DNA of 64,000 nucleotides from Onchocerca volvulus (GCA_000499405.2 HG738137.1:3162001-3226000), one strand, 5' to 3'. Shown: positions 38,656 through 50,987, numbered from the stretch's first letter. Translations and numbers: made by a program. Notes: generated by a model not told the origin, from the sequence alone.

Positions 38656-40285
38656 TTGTTCGTAACTGTTCTGTCTTTTTATTAATGAATTTCTCCTTCA
38701 AACAGAAATCGCATCTTTCACAAAATAATTTTTCAGATAAAGGCATCAAAATTTTAATGTTTTCCAGAAAATTCACTACATTCCAAGTTCCACACATCCG
38801 AAAAGAGAGTCACAATTCAAATAAGTGATGCATAGTCAAATAATTTTGCCATCATCTCGCATAGGACGACACTTACCAAAATGAAATACTCCTTTTCCAG
38901 TCAAATCGTTCAATTTCTTATCTGGACAAGTAAATTGCATCCAACCATAGTCAAGAGTTCACCAAAGTCAGTAGGTAAAATTTTTCTATCAAATAGAAAA
39001 AAATATATAACTAATTCTCTATCAAAAAGTCAAGAAGAAAATATTTCTAAATGATATTTTGTTCCAAATGACCGAACTAAATACTTAGATGAGAAAAATC
39101 ACTGCTGACAAGAAAATCAATTTGAATGCTACAAAATAGTTTCCCACTAAAGAAATTGTCACTCCTATCTCAAATAAAATCTCCATTCTTCCTCATTTCA
39201 ATGTCTCATTATTTATCAGTAACTAGTGTCAAAGCTGAATGCGTTACCTCTGACAGAGAGGACATTGGAAACAGTATATCTTAAATAGCTCTTTGGAATT
39301 AGATAATTCTCATTAAGGGAAATATTTTTTTTTCAGGTTAACCACCACTGTTAGGCTCTTCCATTCGTACAATAAGATCGTTTTTATAAAAACTTTTGTA
39401 GAATTTAGAGAAAACTTCATTTGTTTTACGTTTGTTCCACGTCAGGTACCATTTACAAGTACAATTTCAAAATGTGATAACGTATAATACAATCAGTATA
39501 TGCGATGTTAAATAGCAAGGCTTAGTGTCACTCCGGGAAGATTACTGTAAAATGACATATATATAAAGGGTGCAGATCACTTTCTAAAATCTGCTTAATA
39601 TATGCTAAAATGCAATACTGAAATCATGAAGCGTTAGTAATGTGTGCTATCCTAAAAATAATTGTGGAAGAAAGCTATCTTATCCCTTAACCAAACCTTT
39701 CCTACAGAAGTACACGTCGCAATAAATGTAAAGTTCGAAGGGTTTGCAAATACGCTGCGCAGATTGCTGCATGGATTTCTATCAATTTTCACTTTTCCCA
39801 ATTTTTATTTGCATATTTCTATACACACATATATCCACACGTACGAACAGAAACACACGTACGTAATACGTGCAAACAGTCCGTCTTGTATATTTCGAAT
39901 TGAAGTAAATTTTTAAAAGTTATTGAGCTGCAAAATTAAACATTACAAGACTGGCATTATGCCAACGCCTGGACTTTTGGGGAAGAGGCGAATGGTTCTG
40001 GTTGTTGTAGGGTTGTGATGGCTTGATGGGGTTGGAGGGTATTTCAGTGATTGATTGGAGCAGTAATTTCAGTGCTGATTGGGTCGATTTAGTTGACAAA
40101 AATTCACTCATCGAGGACAACTGCTCAACATGGAAGCAGGAGGGTTTGTGATTGCAGCTTTTTTTTCGATCGAAAGTATTCATTATCAAAATATGAAGCT
40201 ATCATGAAAGACTTACTTATTAGCATCTGGCATTGTGACATTTAAAATATATTTTGTATTTGTGCTCTTCAGAGATGAGACACAA
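38656..40285. other. intergenic upstream of rps-12
   Basis: No gene supported. The 300 bases before rps-12 (about 39950-40170) are less AT-rich and contain a minus-strand open frame of 89 codons (39920-40189) that I consider chance; promoter sequence for rps-12 is the more likely content. ACACGTACG repeats occur at 39836-39870. Confidence 0.5.
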
Positions 40286-41282
40286 ATGCAGGTTCCACCA
40301 ACCGAAGCAGCTGTAACAGTTGACGAGAAGTTGGACGTGAAAACTGCACTTCGAAGAGCTCTGAAATCAGCAATTGTCATGGATGGAGTGGCGAAAGGTC
40401 TTCATGAAGCCGCCAAGGCTCTCGATAAGTACAACTTTGAAACGATTCGAAATAAATGCCTATTCCTTCATAATAAGTTTTTTCGTTCAAGTCATGATTT
40501 CTGAGTTGTAATGAATTAAAATTGAATTAAAACGCAAATTGTTGAACATCTTATCAGTACAACTCGATAATAATATTGATCCAAAACTTCAGGCGTCAGG
40601 CTTATTTTTGTGTGCTGGCTGAAAACTGTGACGAGCCAATGTATACCAAACTAGTGGAAGCATTGTGCAATGAACATCAAATACCTCTGATCAAGATCAA
40701 GGACAAAAAACAACTGGGGGAATGGATTGGTCTATGCAAATATGATAAGGAGGGAAAAGCTCGAAAGGTTCACATTTGGCTCATATAGTAGCAGTTCGGC
40801 TGCAATAATTTTAGGAAGCTTAGTTGTATGTCCGATTTGTGAAATTCAAGTAGCGAGATATTCGTGCATAGCTGCGTGTATTATGGCCAAGATCATCCAA
40901 ATTTAGCGATTTGATGGAGTGTTTCATAGTAATTCTTTTTACCTTTGAAAGATGGATAGGTTCTAATCGTTTAACCACCTTCCAAACACTGGCTTCTAGC
41001 TTAGATCATGATCATGGACATTAGCGAATATTTGATACACATATTTTAGTTTACTTGAAGCATCTATCAAAATATTTAATGTCATTTTTTATCAACTGCT
41101 AAATTAAGTTTTATTAAATTGCTTTTATCTATAGCTTTTCGAAATTGTTTATATTCTAAATACCTGGTTGATTTATATTTCAGATAGTGGGGTGTTCTTG
41201 CGTAGTTGTGCGTGACTATGGTCAAGATGATGCTGCGCGCGCATTTCTTCAGGATTACTTTGACAGTCAAAAGAAAGGATGA
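40286..41282 (+). CDS. rps-12: 40S ribosomal protein S12 (eS12)
   Basis: Component of the small ribosomal subunit in the cytoplasm. Three exons: 40286-40428, 40593-40767, 41184-41282; 417 bases, 138 residues, about normal for eS12. Conserved blocks are plain: [11 protein letters not shown], then [20 protein letters not shown], then [19 protein letters not shown], then [11 protein letters not shown]. The start is the first in-frame ATG after a CTTCAG acceptor 13 bases upstream, fitting trans-splicing. An out-of-frame ATG lies between that acceptor and the start. The acidic N-terminal extension before DVKTAL is variable across animals. A poly(A) signal lies 51 bases after the stop. Confidence 0.95.
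40866..40904 (+). pseudogene. decayed partial copy of rps-12 exon 3 inside intron 2
   Basis: About 39 bases in the intron resemble the middle of the downstream exon 41184-41282 (compare TGCATAGCTGCGTGTATTAT with TGCGTAGTTGTGCGTGACTA, then GG.CAAGAT.AT in both). It is roughly 75-80 percent identical by eye, with a one-base gap, and no longer codes. It looks like an old local exon duplication. Confidence 0.4.
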
Positions 41283-41332
41283 TGCGTATTATTTGTTTAT
41301 TGTTTTTGTTGAGCAAATTTTTATGTTGATTC

Positions 41333-41338
41333 AATAAA
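41333..41338 (+). terminator. AATAAA poly(A) signal of rps-12
   Basis: Perfect AATAAA 51 bases downstream of the rps-12 stop, a typical distance for a ribosomal protein gene. Confidence 0.75.
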
Positions 41339-41905
41339 ATTTTTCCGAAAATTTATTCGTCTCACATACAAAAAGTCTTTTTGCTAATAATTTTATCGTA
41401 ACAAAAAAGATTCATTATTTTATGAAAAAGATAACACTGGAGACTCAGTTGTTCATTTCTTTGCGTGGCACTCAAATGACAAAGATTTTCACAAGATAAG
41501 TTGTCCAAGTATGAATGGGAAATGGGATTGATTTGTTTGCATCTCCCACGCAGCTAGTAGTAGTGTTTACTTGAAATGATTCCGCAGTGGGACTGGTAAT
41601 TTTTCTAAGATGGGAAAGTATGGCATTGTTAGCATAATTTAAAACTGGATTATTAATAAAGGACATGGCTAGGTTCTTTTTGTTTCTTTCAAGGACCGCA
41701 AAATTAAATGATAACTGAAGTTATACATGAAGATGAGAATCTGGTTCTCAATAAGGAAGGCTCACAAAAGTAGTATTTACAAGAAAAAGTATCTGGAATT
41801 CAAAGATTCCAGTTATCTATGTATTTGAGATTCAAGAATTTCGATTGCCGATTATTGTTGGTACTTTTTAGAATGACCAAATCATATTAGTCTTCATCCG
41901 TTACA
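41339..41905. other. intergenic between rps-12 and the PBDC1 gene
   Basis: No gene. A minus-strand open frame at 41472-41666 has no support. An acceptor (ATATTAG, ending 41890) lies 15 bases before the next ATG and is a candidate trans-splice site. Confidence 0.5.
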
Positions 41906-43073
41906 ATGGAAGAAATTTCATATGGAGCTGCTGAATATACTAATGATCCTTCATTTGAAATTGCTTGGGCTGTTGAGGTTTCATTTTTGAACTTATTATT
42001 TTTATGATTGATTAAGATTCCAGCACATTTTTTTTGTTTTTTTGTTTTTTTTTTTGGCTTTGTGTGTTTTACTCTCTTTAACGGTAATAGTAATATTTGT
42101 TAAATCTTTAATGTTATCCTTTGCAGGCTGCAGAAAGAGCGAATATTCATATGAGTCTGCTACTCACTTGCAATACTAAAGAGTTAACAATGCATAAAAA
42201 ATTTAATGTCATTTATGACAAATTCCGCGAGATCTTTCCTAATATGAATGTCGAGAAGGTAGGCTTTGATTTGATCATATGAATCAGTAAATGAATTGGC
42301 GTATCATACTGCATATTTCATTTTAATGTTCTGTCCATGAATAAATAAGACATTTCCAGGTAACAGAAGTAGAATTAAAGGGTGAAAATAAGCAACAATG
42401 GTTTATATTTTGCGAGCATTTTAAAGAAGAAATAGAAGATTATAATCTTGCAACAATCATGAGGATACGAGCTAATGGTGCTTATAGCGAAGAAAATACA
42501 ATTATTGTTCCTAAGGTAATAGACCAAGTACCACAATTTTTACCTGACTATATTTCGCTACGGAAATGGTAAAAACTCAAACTGTCAATCATAATTTTGA
42601 CTGATTTCAACTAATAACAATTAGTTTTATAATTTATAGGGAAATATTGCTGGTCTTTTCTTTCAGAAAGCCTAAAGTGATTATATTTGCATCTAAACCT
42701 TTACCATTTGGTGTTTCAGCATTAAAAGGTAACGCATAGAAATCTAGCATAGGCCAATATGATATGATTACTATTGGTTGAAATCAACCATAATTCATAG
42801 AAAAATATTGCTGGTTTTTTCTTTCAGAAAACCTAATGTGATGACGTTAGTCGTGCTATCAACAGGACTATTGTGAACAGCTTAGCTTAACTAAAGTTTC
42901 TATTCTCAACTTTAATTTTGAACTTCAAAATTAATTTCCCATTTTTTTTTTTTTAGATAATTTTCTTGGCTGTGGAGATTGCACGAAACAAGGAAGGTTT
43001 GAATGAAAGCCATAAGGAAAGTTTCAAAATGGAATATGAAAATATCAGGCGTGAAGGAGGAAATATTTGTTAG
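41906..43073 (+). CDS. pbdc1: PBDC1 family protein
   Basis: Four exons: 41906-41977, 42127-42258, 42360-42515, 42957-43073; 477 bases, 158 residues. The order of conserved segments follows human PBDC1 as I remember it: YGAAEYTNDPSFEIAWAVE near the start (human has YGNDPDIEMAWAM), a middle block FCEHFKEEIEDYNLATIMR, then AYSEENTIIVPK and AVEIARNKEGLNE. PBDC1 (polysaccharide biosynthesis domain containing 1) is a small conserved eukaryotic protein whose name comes from a domain label rather than from a proven enzyme activity, so I give no reaction. The vertebrate glutamate/lysine-rich C-terminal tail is almost absent. Intron 3 contains an internal duplication with a decoy acceptor. Confidence 0.88.
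42642..42842 (+). repeat. direct duplication with decoy acceptors in PBDC1 intron 3
   Basis: A 40-base segment containing TTTTCTTTCAG occurs at 42642-42681 and again at 42803-42842 with four differences. Each copy presents a good-looking acceptor that is not used by the conserved reading frame. Confidence 0.75.
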
Positions 43074-44020
43074 AGATTGTTAAGTGTTGCTATATTTTTT
43101 TTGCTCATCTTTTGTTCTTGAAGTGCTATTTTGTGCTCTGTATTTGCTATACAAATTATAAAAAGTTGTCATATCTGAAGAGAGAAACGGAAAAGAATTT
43201 CATGAAAGCTGTTTATCCTTACAATAATCCCACAAAATTTCTGGATTCTTCTAGATGGCGCCATGAATTTCAGTTTTAGATTATTCACTCGTCAGATGCG
43301 TTAACTACTGGTTGATAAACATTAGTACAGATTGAATTGCACAAACATGGAAATTAATTTTTCTTAATCTTAATGAATGGTAAAGGACTTAGAACAAATT
43401 GTTATTGTGGAAAGTGGAACCAAGTGAAATAGAGATAAGCAGAATATACAAACTTTCGTTTTTCATGAGAATTGGGACTCTGTAGTGTTCGCTTTTTGTT
43501 ATTCACTTTTTGAACATGTTATATGTTTGTTTTATTGATGGCATATCTTTATTTTCGTTCTTTTTTATGGAATGATATGAATTCTTATTTCATTACTCAC
43601 TTTTCTGCTGTTAACAAACATTTTTCAAAATATAAAAAAAGGATTCCAATTCAGCATGACTATTATTATTTTTCCAGTAAAATACTTAACGGGTATATCG
43701 AAATTGGCCACAATTCATTTAAAATATGATGTTTTGATTATCATGCTAACTAGATATGTTTTCCAACTTGAAATTATACTTTCTGGCATTGACATAAATA
43801 TTATTCTGAATGATGACCGGATGATTTTTTATGTTTGAAAAATACTGGAATGAAAAAAATTGATAAAAGAAGAGAAATCTATAAATTAGCAATCAGAATG
43901 AATTACTGGAAAATTCTGTTCTTATTACGTTAGAGTGGAAGTTTTTGGGTCCAGAGAGCGTTATTCATATTAATGTTCGTTTTGAGTTTACATAGTTCAG
44001 TGTCTCATTTCAGGAGAGTT
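43074..44020. other. intergenic between the PBDC1 and Nup58 genes
   Basis: Short open frames at 43067-43279, 43523-43729 and 43656-43838 are AT-rich and hydrophobic or lysine/asparagine-rich. None has support. The CATTTCAG at 44006-44013 is probably the trans-splice acceptor for the Nup58 mRNA, seven bases before its ATG. Confidence 0.5.
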
Positions 44021-47000
44021 ATGTCGGGTTTTACTTTCGGTACACAGGGAACTACTGTTTCCGCAACATCAAACACAGGTAGTTTGTTCGGAACAGTATC
44101 TAAGCCATTATTTGGCACTTCAGCAACTACAGTACAAACTACAGGTATATATTTTGTGCCTGAGTTGCTACACTTCGATATCTTGATACAAACAAAGTTT
44201 GAAATTTGAGAAATCTTCGCAAGATTTGAAATCTCTGGGACTTCAATTTTTCCTAAGAATTTTTAATTTTTATGTTTCGATTTATTTTATTCATTTATTT
44301 GTTTACTCGATTTTTTTCAGGTGTTGGCCTTTTTGGGACACCTGCATCTTCAGCTGTACCCTCCACAACGTCAACAGGTGAAGTTTAAAGATATAGTTGG
44401 TCGTAGTCTGATCATTTTGGTCACCGGAACTCACGAATATAGTTTACAGGATTATTCGGCTCAACAGCGCCTTCTAGTGGATTATTTGGAATATCTGCGA
44501 AAAGCATGACCGTTACAGGAAAGTTATAAATGAAATAATTAATTTGAATTTGTTTGATTTATAGAGCTGTTATTTCAGGTGGTTTGATCGGAACTGCTGG
44601 AACGGCTACAACTTCAACAGTTTGTGGACCTTTTGGAAGTACATCAGTAACAGCAACACCGAGTTTATTTGGTGCCACACCAGCTGCTACCGTTGCCGGA
44701 AGTCTTTTTGGAAAGCCAACAACAGGTATCGTTATGCGTAATTAAATTCCATGCTTCATTTTGAGTATTTAATTTTAGTTAATTATGAAAACAAATGAAA
44801 TTTCGTTTTTTATTATTTTACGTTTAGGTTTGTTCGGCAGTTCAGCACCTGTTACTTTTACCGGCGGACTTTCTGGTACAAGTGGAACATCGACTACTAC
44901 AACTGGATTAGGATTGGGAGGAACGGGTCCGCTTGCGACTACTGGCTTGATATCTAGTAACTCTCTGGGTGTTGCTGGTGCTGGAGCGTCTGGAAATCCA
45001 TTGGAAGCTGAAGTACAACAAGTGATTATGGATCTCTTTAACCTATTGCGGTAATTTACATTATTATTTGATTTTGAAGCTATTTTTTATCATTGATTAT
45101 GACATTTTAGGGATCAAATTAAGAAAAACCACGAATTAAGCACTGAATTTGCAATGAATAGCTCAGAGGCATGCTTGCATATGGATGAAAAAATAGAAGA
45201 ATTGGTTGGAACACGTGTGAAAAATGCTGATATCACACGTAAAGCGAAAGGCAGAGCAGAAGGTAACTTCTTACTGTTATAAAAGGAATTGATTTTTTCT
45301 TAATGTCTAATTATTCTAATTTTAACATTTTATTCCTTGGATGAAATAATGTCATTAACATTGCAAAGTCGAAAACCATAAAACAAATCACTTAAGAAGT
45401 AATCCTTCATTAGCAATCCAACGTGACAGAAGAAAAAATCCGATATGTGAAAGCTGCCTCAATTTTTAGCCAACTTAGTGACTGTGTCTTTTTATATTTT
45501 CTGATTAATAATTCAGATGTCAGAAAATCATTTCTAATTGCTCACAAAATTTTAGAATTGCTCGAGAAAATGCAGCGAGATTTACGGGCAGCAGAGCAGA
45601 TACGTCGACGACAGAAAGAAATTTCAAAGAACCCACACTTCGGTCGAAAACAAGCTTTCTCTTATTTATTGTCAGTTTGTGTCGAACACGAAAATACTGT
45701 GCGAGAATTTTGGGAAACGTTGCAATTATTGCAAGAGAGAATTAATGCAAAATTAAATAAGGTCACTTACTTTATTTGTTTTGGACTTTATTTATTTTGA
45801 AGGATTTATACAAATAGAAATTGTCTGTATCATATTAGAATCGAGTTAAATAAGCTTTTAGCGACAAATTTTTTGGAAGTTTCCATCTACATTTGGGATA
45901 CATGATTTGAACTTCCCAAAAATTTTGGACTTTATTTGTTTTAAAGAATTTATATAAATAAAAATTGCTTGTGTCATCTAAATTATTTGATAAGATCCTT
46001 TGATTCCAATATAGTTCTAGGACTTTACTCTCTGAAAAAAGAATTAGAATTATAGAAACATATTGAAATCTAATAAAATATATACGTTATAATAAAATCA
46101 TTGTATGGGAAATGTTCACATTCACTTATTCTGGAATTCATTTTCATTAAGTCCTAGATAAAAATTCTTAATCTTTATGTTTGATATTGCAAACATTAAA
46201 ATTTCTTTAGAAAGATTTAACCACAAAGCAGGACCTGCAGAAACATTTCGAGCATTATGACCAAACATTCAAAGTTATTTGTTCTGATGTATATCGATGT
46301 AAAATACAAGTCGAAGTACGTTTTCATTTGAATTATAGTCTTTTACTATTATTCATTCACCACTCAATATTTAGCGACTTTTTATATAAACACTTTTTAT
46401 TTCAAATTTGTATTCTTCGTTTTTATGGTGTTCTTATCACTTTTTTAAGGATCTGAAAGATTCATTTTTGGAATATCAGAACCGTACTGTTCCATATGCA
46501 CCGAATCCATTTGAACGGCGAAAATTGAAGCATAGTGAAAAATCTACTGCAGAAAAGAGATTCAGGGGTGAAATTTTCTCTGAACTTTAATTTTATGTTA
46601 TCAATTTAAAATCTCAGAAGACTGTAAATTGTCTTTATAATTGGCCATATTATGTAAATTCTGTTTTTATACTTCTCATTATATAATTTCTGAGGATGGA
46701 TTTAACGTCCTTGCTCTTCCACAAAATCGTATATCTCATGAGGGAACTTTCGATTAGCTTTAGGTGATAAATTTAAATGTATTATTTGAAGGCGCAGATG
46801 CATTCCCTTCTCAAATAACAATGATGAAAATTGGTGAAATGGCGAAACTTTCAACAACACAACAAACAGGTAAATCAATTTTTCTTCGTTATCTTTTTGT
46901 TGCATGATTCCTTTTTTTTTCCAATCGTTTTTTAGGATTCTAAACTCGGATTACTTATTTTAATAAATTGAAATTTTGATGTTACAGCAGGAGTAAGTGG

Positions 47001-47712
47001 ATTTGGTACATCAAATTCGTTATTTGGCTCGAAAACTTTCGGCACCTCTGCTTTTTCTTTCAATCCATCAGTCACAAATACAACAGCACCGTTGTTCAAA
47101 CCTTTCTCTGCCACTAATTCAGCATCTGCTCCTCTTTTCGGTATGGAATTATATTTTTAATATTCGACTGTTCGTAGATTTTATTTTCTATAGAAGTAGT
47201 CAGGAATTATGGTATCAAAGGGTCATTTTTCGGTACTATACTTCTCTAAATTCGAAATATTAAGAAAAAAAAAGAATCAAGAAAAAAGCTTGGTGAGCGC
47301 AGATGTAGCCAGCGGAAGCGCCAACCGTTATCAGCAATGATCTAATAGTAAATTTATTGCTTTATTTTTTGCTCGTCTTATTGTTTCGTGCAGTTTTCTA
47401 TTCTGTTCATTGTTCTTCATCTGGTTGAGTTTTGTGTTTGAAAATTATTTTTTTCATGTTCTTCAAACATTTAAATTCTTCGTTAACATTGCCTTTTCTG
47501 GAAAGCTATTTATTTTATTTTTTGAGAATAATGTTGATGTGCCAAAAATAACACGTATTTCCGCATTGTTTTCAGGTACTTTAACGACATCTACAGCGGA
47601 GCCAGTATCTATTCCAACAACAACATCATCTTTTACTTTTGGAAATACATTGAACTCATCAGTTAGTGGCACATTATTTGGTGGAAGCGCCAGCAAACCA
47701 TTTGGCCGATAA
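44021..47712 (+). CDS. npp-4: FG nucleoporin Nup58/p45 (NPP-4-like)
   Basis: Nup58 is part of the Nup62-Nup54-Nup58 complex in the central channel of the nuclear pore. Twelve exons: 44021-44144, 44321-44377, 44450-44518, 44579-44725, 44828-45050, 45111-45262, 45556-45761, 46211-46315, 46450-46567, 46792-46869, 46991-47140, 47576-47712; 1566 bases, 521 residues. The N-terminal third carries GLFG/SLFG-type repeats (SLFGTVSKPLFGTS, VGLFGTP, SLFGKP). The middle (exons 5-9) is a coiled-coil region (LEAEVQQVIMDLFNLLR; KMQRDLRAAEQIRRRQKEI; TVREFWETLQLLQERI). The C-terminus returns to FG repeats and ends KPFGR. This FG, coil, FG order is the Nup58 layout. Almost every exon in the FG part ends in phase 1 after ACAG, so exons could be skipped without loss of frame. 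Exon 3 has no GT donor (see findings). An upstream acceptor for exon 7 (45513-45518, TTCAG) would add 13 codons in frame. Confidence 0.87.
45781..45977 (+). repeat. direct duplication of 53 bases in Nup58 intron 7
   Basis: 45781-45833 and 45925-45977 share TTGGACTTTATTT, then ATTTATA and GTATCAT/GTGTCAT, with about nine differences, 91 bases apart. Non-coding. Confidence 0.75.
47292..47326 (+). other. GC-rich stem-loop in Nup58 intron 11
   Basis: GGTGAGCGC (47292-47300) pairs with GCGCCAACC (47318-47326) except for a 2x2 internal loop. The enclosed 17-base loop is also GC-rich, in an otherwise AT-rich intron. It may be an intronic structured RNA or a decayed repeat. I could not identify snoRNA boxes. 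Confidence 0.25.
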
Positions 47713-50700
47713 TCGAAACATTTCGTTGGAATTTTGAAATTTCTTTATGAGTTTCATAAAGTTAAAATAGTATCGATTTATTTGAAGATTACTGCTGATT
47801 TACGTATGCTAAATACTAATTCATTTCTTGTTTTGAAAATTAAAAATATGGTGAGTAAACAAGTTTCCATTGTGCTGAATGGGGGGACAAAATCGCAGAA
47901 AATGGAAAAAGAATGGAGGTGATATTGACGCAGAAAATTTTTTATATCATTATTTTCAAAAATTTTTTTGTGAAAGGCGCCAGATGGTTACCGAAATCTA
48001 TGCCGATTCATTCAATATATGTCACTTAAGTAGTATTATGTAGTTGTTATACTGTTCATTATTAACTATTATCTTTTCGCTATGTCTGTATAGTTTTTCC
48101 TAAAAAAATTGATCTTTTACAACGAAACCTCTCGTATATGAACTTCAACTATAAAAACTGCCATCACTGACGATAAATTGGATGCTTTTTTTAATTTTAA
48201 ATCTGGTCATTTATTTGATAAAGAAGTTGCATTGATATCAAAAGGCATTTATATTCTTTTGAATGACATATGATCATCATGGGATGAAATGGAAACTTTT
48301 CGCATGTTTCATGTTTGTTTTCCGCAAATATTAATTTTACAAAATTTCATAACTCATAGAAAGAGGGGACCAGATGAAAATTACAATTAATATATCTATA
48401 TTTAATTTTTCTTTTTTCAAATTTTTGAAACTACAAAAAGAATGAACTGAAAAGAATGTCACAAATTATCTGGTACTTTATACATCTCTAATAAGTTTAT
48501 TTGAAGTTTCTAGGGATTGTATTTCTTCCCTCTAAAAAGTGAAAAAAGGAAAATCAATTTTAGTGGTTGAATTTTCGAAGAAAAAAAAACAAGATTTCTA
48601 ACAAAAATATAATAGTCTAATGTGTTGCATTAATGTCATGGAAACATCTGAAAAGGGAGCGATAATAAGTTCGATTCACAGATTTCTTTTTCTGACTTCT
48701 CAAGTTGAAATAGGCTATTGCATTTCATATCTTTTTCATTATTATTTATTTTATATTTTCTTCATCATTCACAAACCGTAAATGAAATAAAGCAGGCAGT
48801 ATGGTCAAGGATCACTTGATGTCTCGTCATACTGAAATTTTTGTTATATTTAAATCTCTTATTAGTCTGTAAAATAAGAAATATTTGAAATTCATTTAAT
48901 TATGGATTGAAGGTCACCAAAAAGCAATAAATTCTACGAGAAGTATGTTCGACCTTCACTTATCCATTTCCTCACAAATGCGATGACATGATTTGGGGTG
49001 GATGAATGAGTAACATGAAATCGGAACTAAATAAAATTTTCGCAAATTTTTGAAAGAAAGGAAAAGAGAGGATTTAGAACGATTACAGTATATACAGAAA
49101 ATGCTTTTTTAGAAATTGAATACAAATTTTGAATACAAGACAATATTTTTCGTATTAGAAAAAAAAAACTAGCAATCTGAATGCACAGCTATTTGATTTA
49201 ATAAAATTTCGTGGAGTCCTACGAAATTTCGAAAAACTTCATTATTATTCTGAAATTTTGATGGATACTTTTCATTTATGTTTTTAATCGATTTTTCCGA
49301 ATGTACAACTGATACTATTGCTTGTCAAGAGAAATTGCTTCTCTTTAATTTTCCTTGATTCATAGCAATATTCAATTATGTGGAAGAAAGGCAAAAAAAA
49401 AAGAATGAAAAAGGGAAATCAGTCCTACTTACTGATGTAAGATAGTTCAAAGGTATTCTAAATTATTCTATGTAAATAAAGTTAACGTTATTATTTGACT
49501 ATAATTCTTTGATGTTTTTCGTTCTAAAATACCGTATTCATGGAAATTGAAAATGATGTTTGATTGTTGTTTTAGTCTTTGCCAAACATTTCGGAGGGAT
49601 AAGAAAAGGACATTTCTCATTCACATTTGGGCCTAAAATCATTTGCATAATCATTCAGCTTCTTTTATCTTCATGAATTTTAGTGGTTTTGTTCTCTATT
49701 AAACAAATATAAAGAAACCATTTTTTTGTATTGAATCTTTTTCCTCATAAATAATGGCTTAAATGAAGATTTCAGAAGTTGTTTTGTCAAGCATCCATGT
49801 CAACTTTTCCGTTTATTTTTTGTTATTAATCAGAAAATTTACAACTCGATACTAAGCTAAAATGAATATTGAATTGTTTAAATAGAACAAAAATTGAAAT
49901 CTTTATATATAGATGAATGCATTATTAATGAGATGAGTTTAAGTTTTTTTGTTCAAATATCTTCTATCGTTCTTATGTTTCTTGATCATAATGTTATTAT
50001 TGCTTACTCGATATTTATAAACCTGAGAAAATTAAAATTACATAAAAATAAATAATATATTAGCTGCTTTATACAATTCTTTATTAGCTTTTTATAGTGA
50101 ATAATGATAAAACTAGATTTTGTTCAAATTAATTAAGAAATGAGGATTTTTTTTAGAAAATTGTTCATAATATCAACCATATTCCTCTAATATTACTATA
50201 CAACAAATGTGAATATCGGAAAATGAAATTCCATAGAAATTTTTGAAATAAATATTAATAAGATTCTCTTAATTAATTGTTTAATTCTTATTTTCTCATC
50301 AACTCACGCATTATCGCAATTAATAAATTAATTACTCATTAAGTTCAATTAACTAATAAAAACTCTTTATATTCTTTTTTAAAGCTCCTGAAAACTGTGT
50401 CAAGTCATTACCACTATGGGATAAAAATGACACTGAAATGTTACATTTTTTATTTTATGACTTCTAATTCGCTCATTCAACTATTTATCTTAAATTTACG
50501 ATTACTCATTTTACTTCCACATATGATATTAATGACTTTTTGGTAACTACAACGGACATGTATTCCAAAAATCAAATGCGGTAAAACATATTCTAAGGCC
50601 CCAGATCACCAGGCTGGTAAAATGGATTTTTATTATATCTGACTACAGCTTAGCTAGATAAATAAATAAATAAACAATATGTTTTTTTTTTTTTTTTTTT

Positions 50701-50987
50701 TTTTTGTGTCAATTGCTAAACAACCTAATCAATGGTTTTTGATTAAATGAAACATTTTATCCAGCTATATTGTAAGATCCACATAAGATTACGTCAAAAT
50801 GTATGCGCAATAGGTTAAAAAAGAACTACCTGAAGAAATATGATGCTAAATGATCGGACATTTCTGCTCAATTAATCGATACATCTTATAATTACAGCAA
50901 ATTCTGTGATATTTATGCGATAAAATAATTAAATTAATTATTTCAAAGTAAAATAAAAGCAGAAAATAGCTTCAAAAGTTGAATTCC
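47713..50987. other. intergenic, Nup58 3' side and GT31 3' side
   Basis: Two convergent genes end at its edges. The DNA is very AT-rich with no supportable frame. Low-complexity items: (AATA)n about 50657-50674 and a T run of 24 at 50682-50705. Confidence 0.55.

Noticed and set aside
40768..41183. snoRNA in an rps-12 intron
   Set aside because: No clear C/D or H/ACA boxes with flanking stems could be found by eye.
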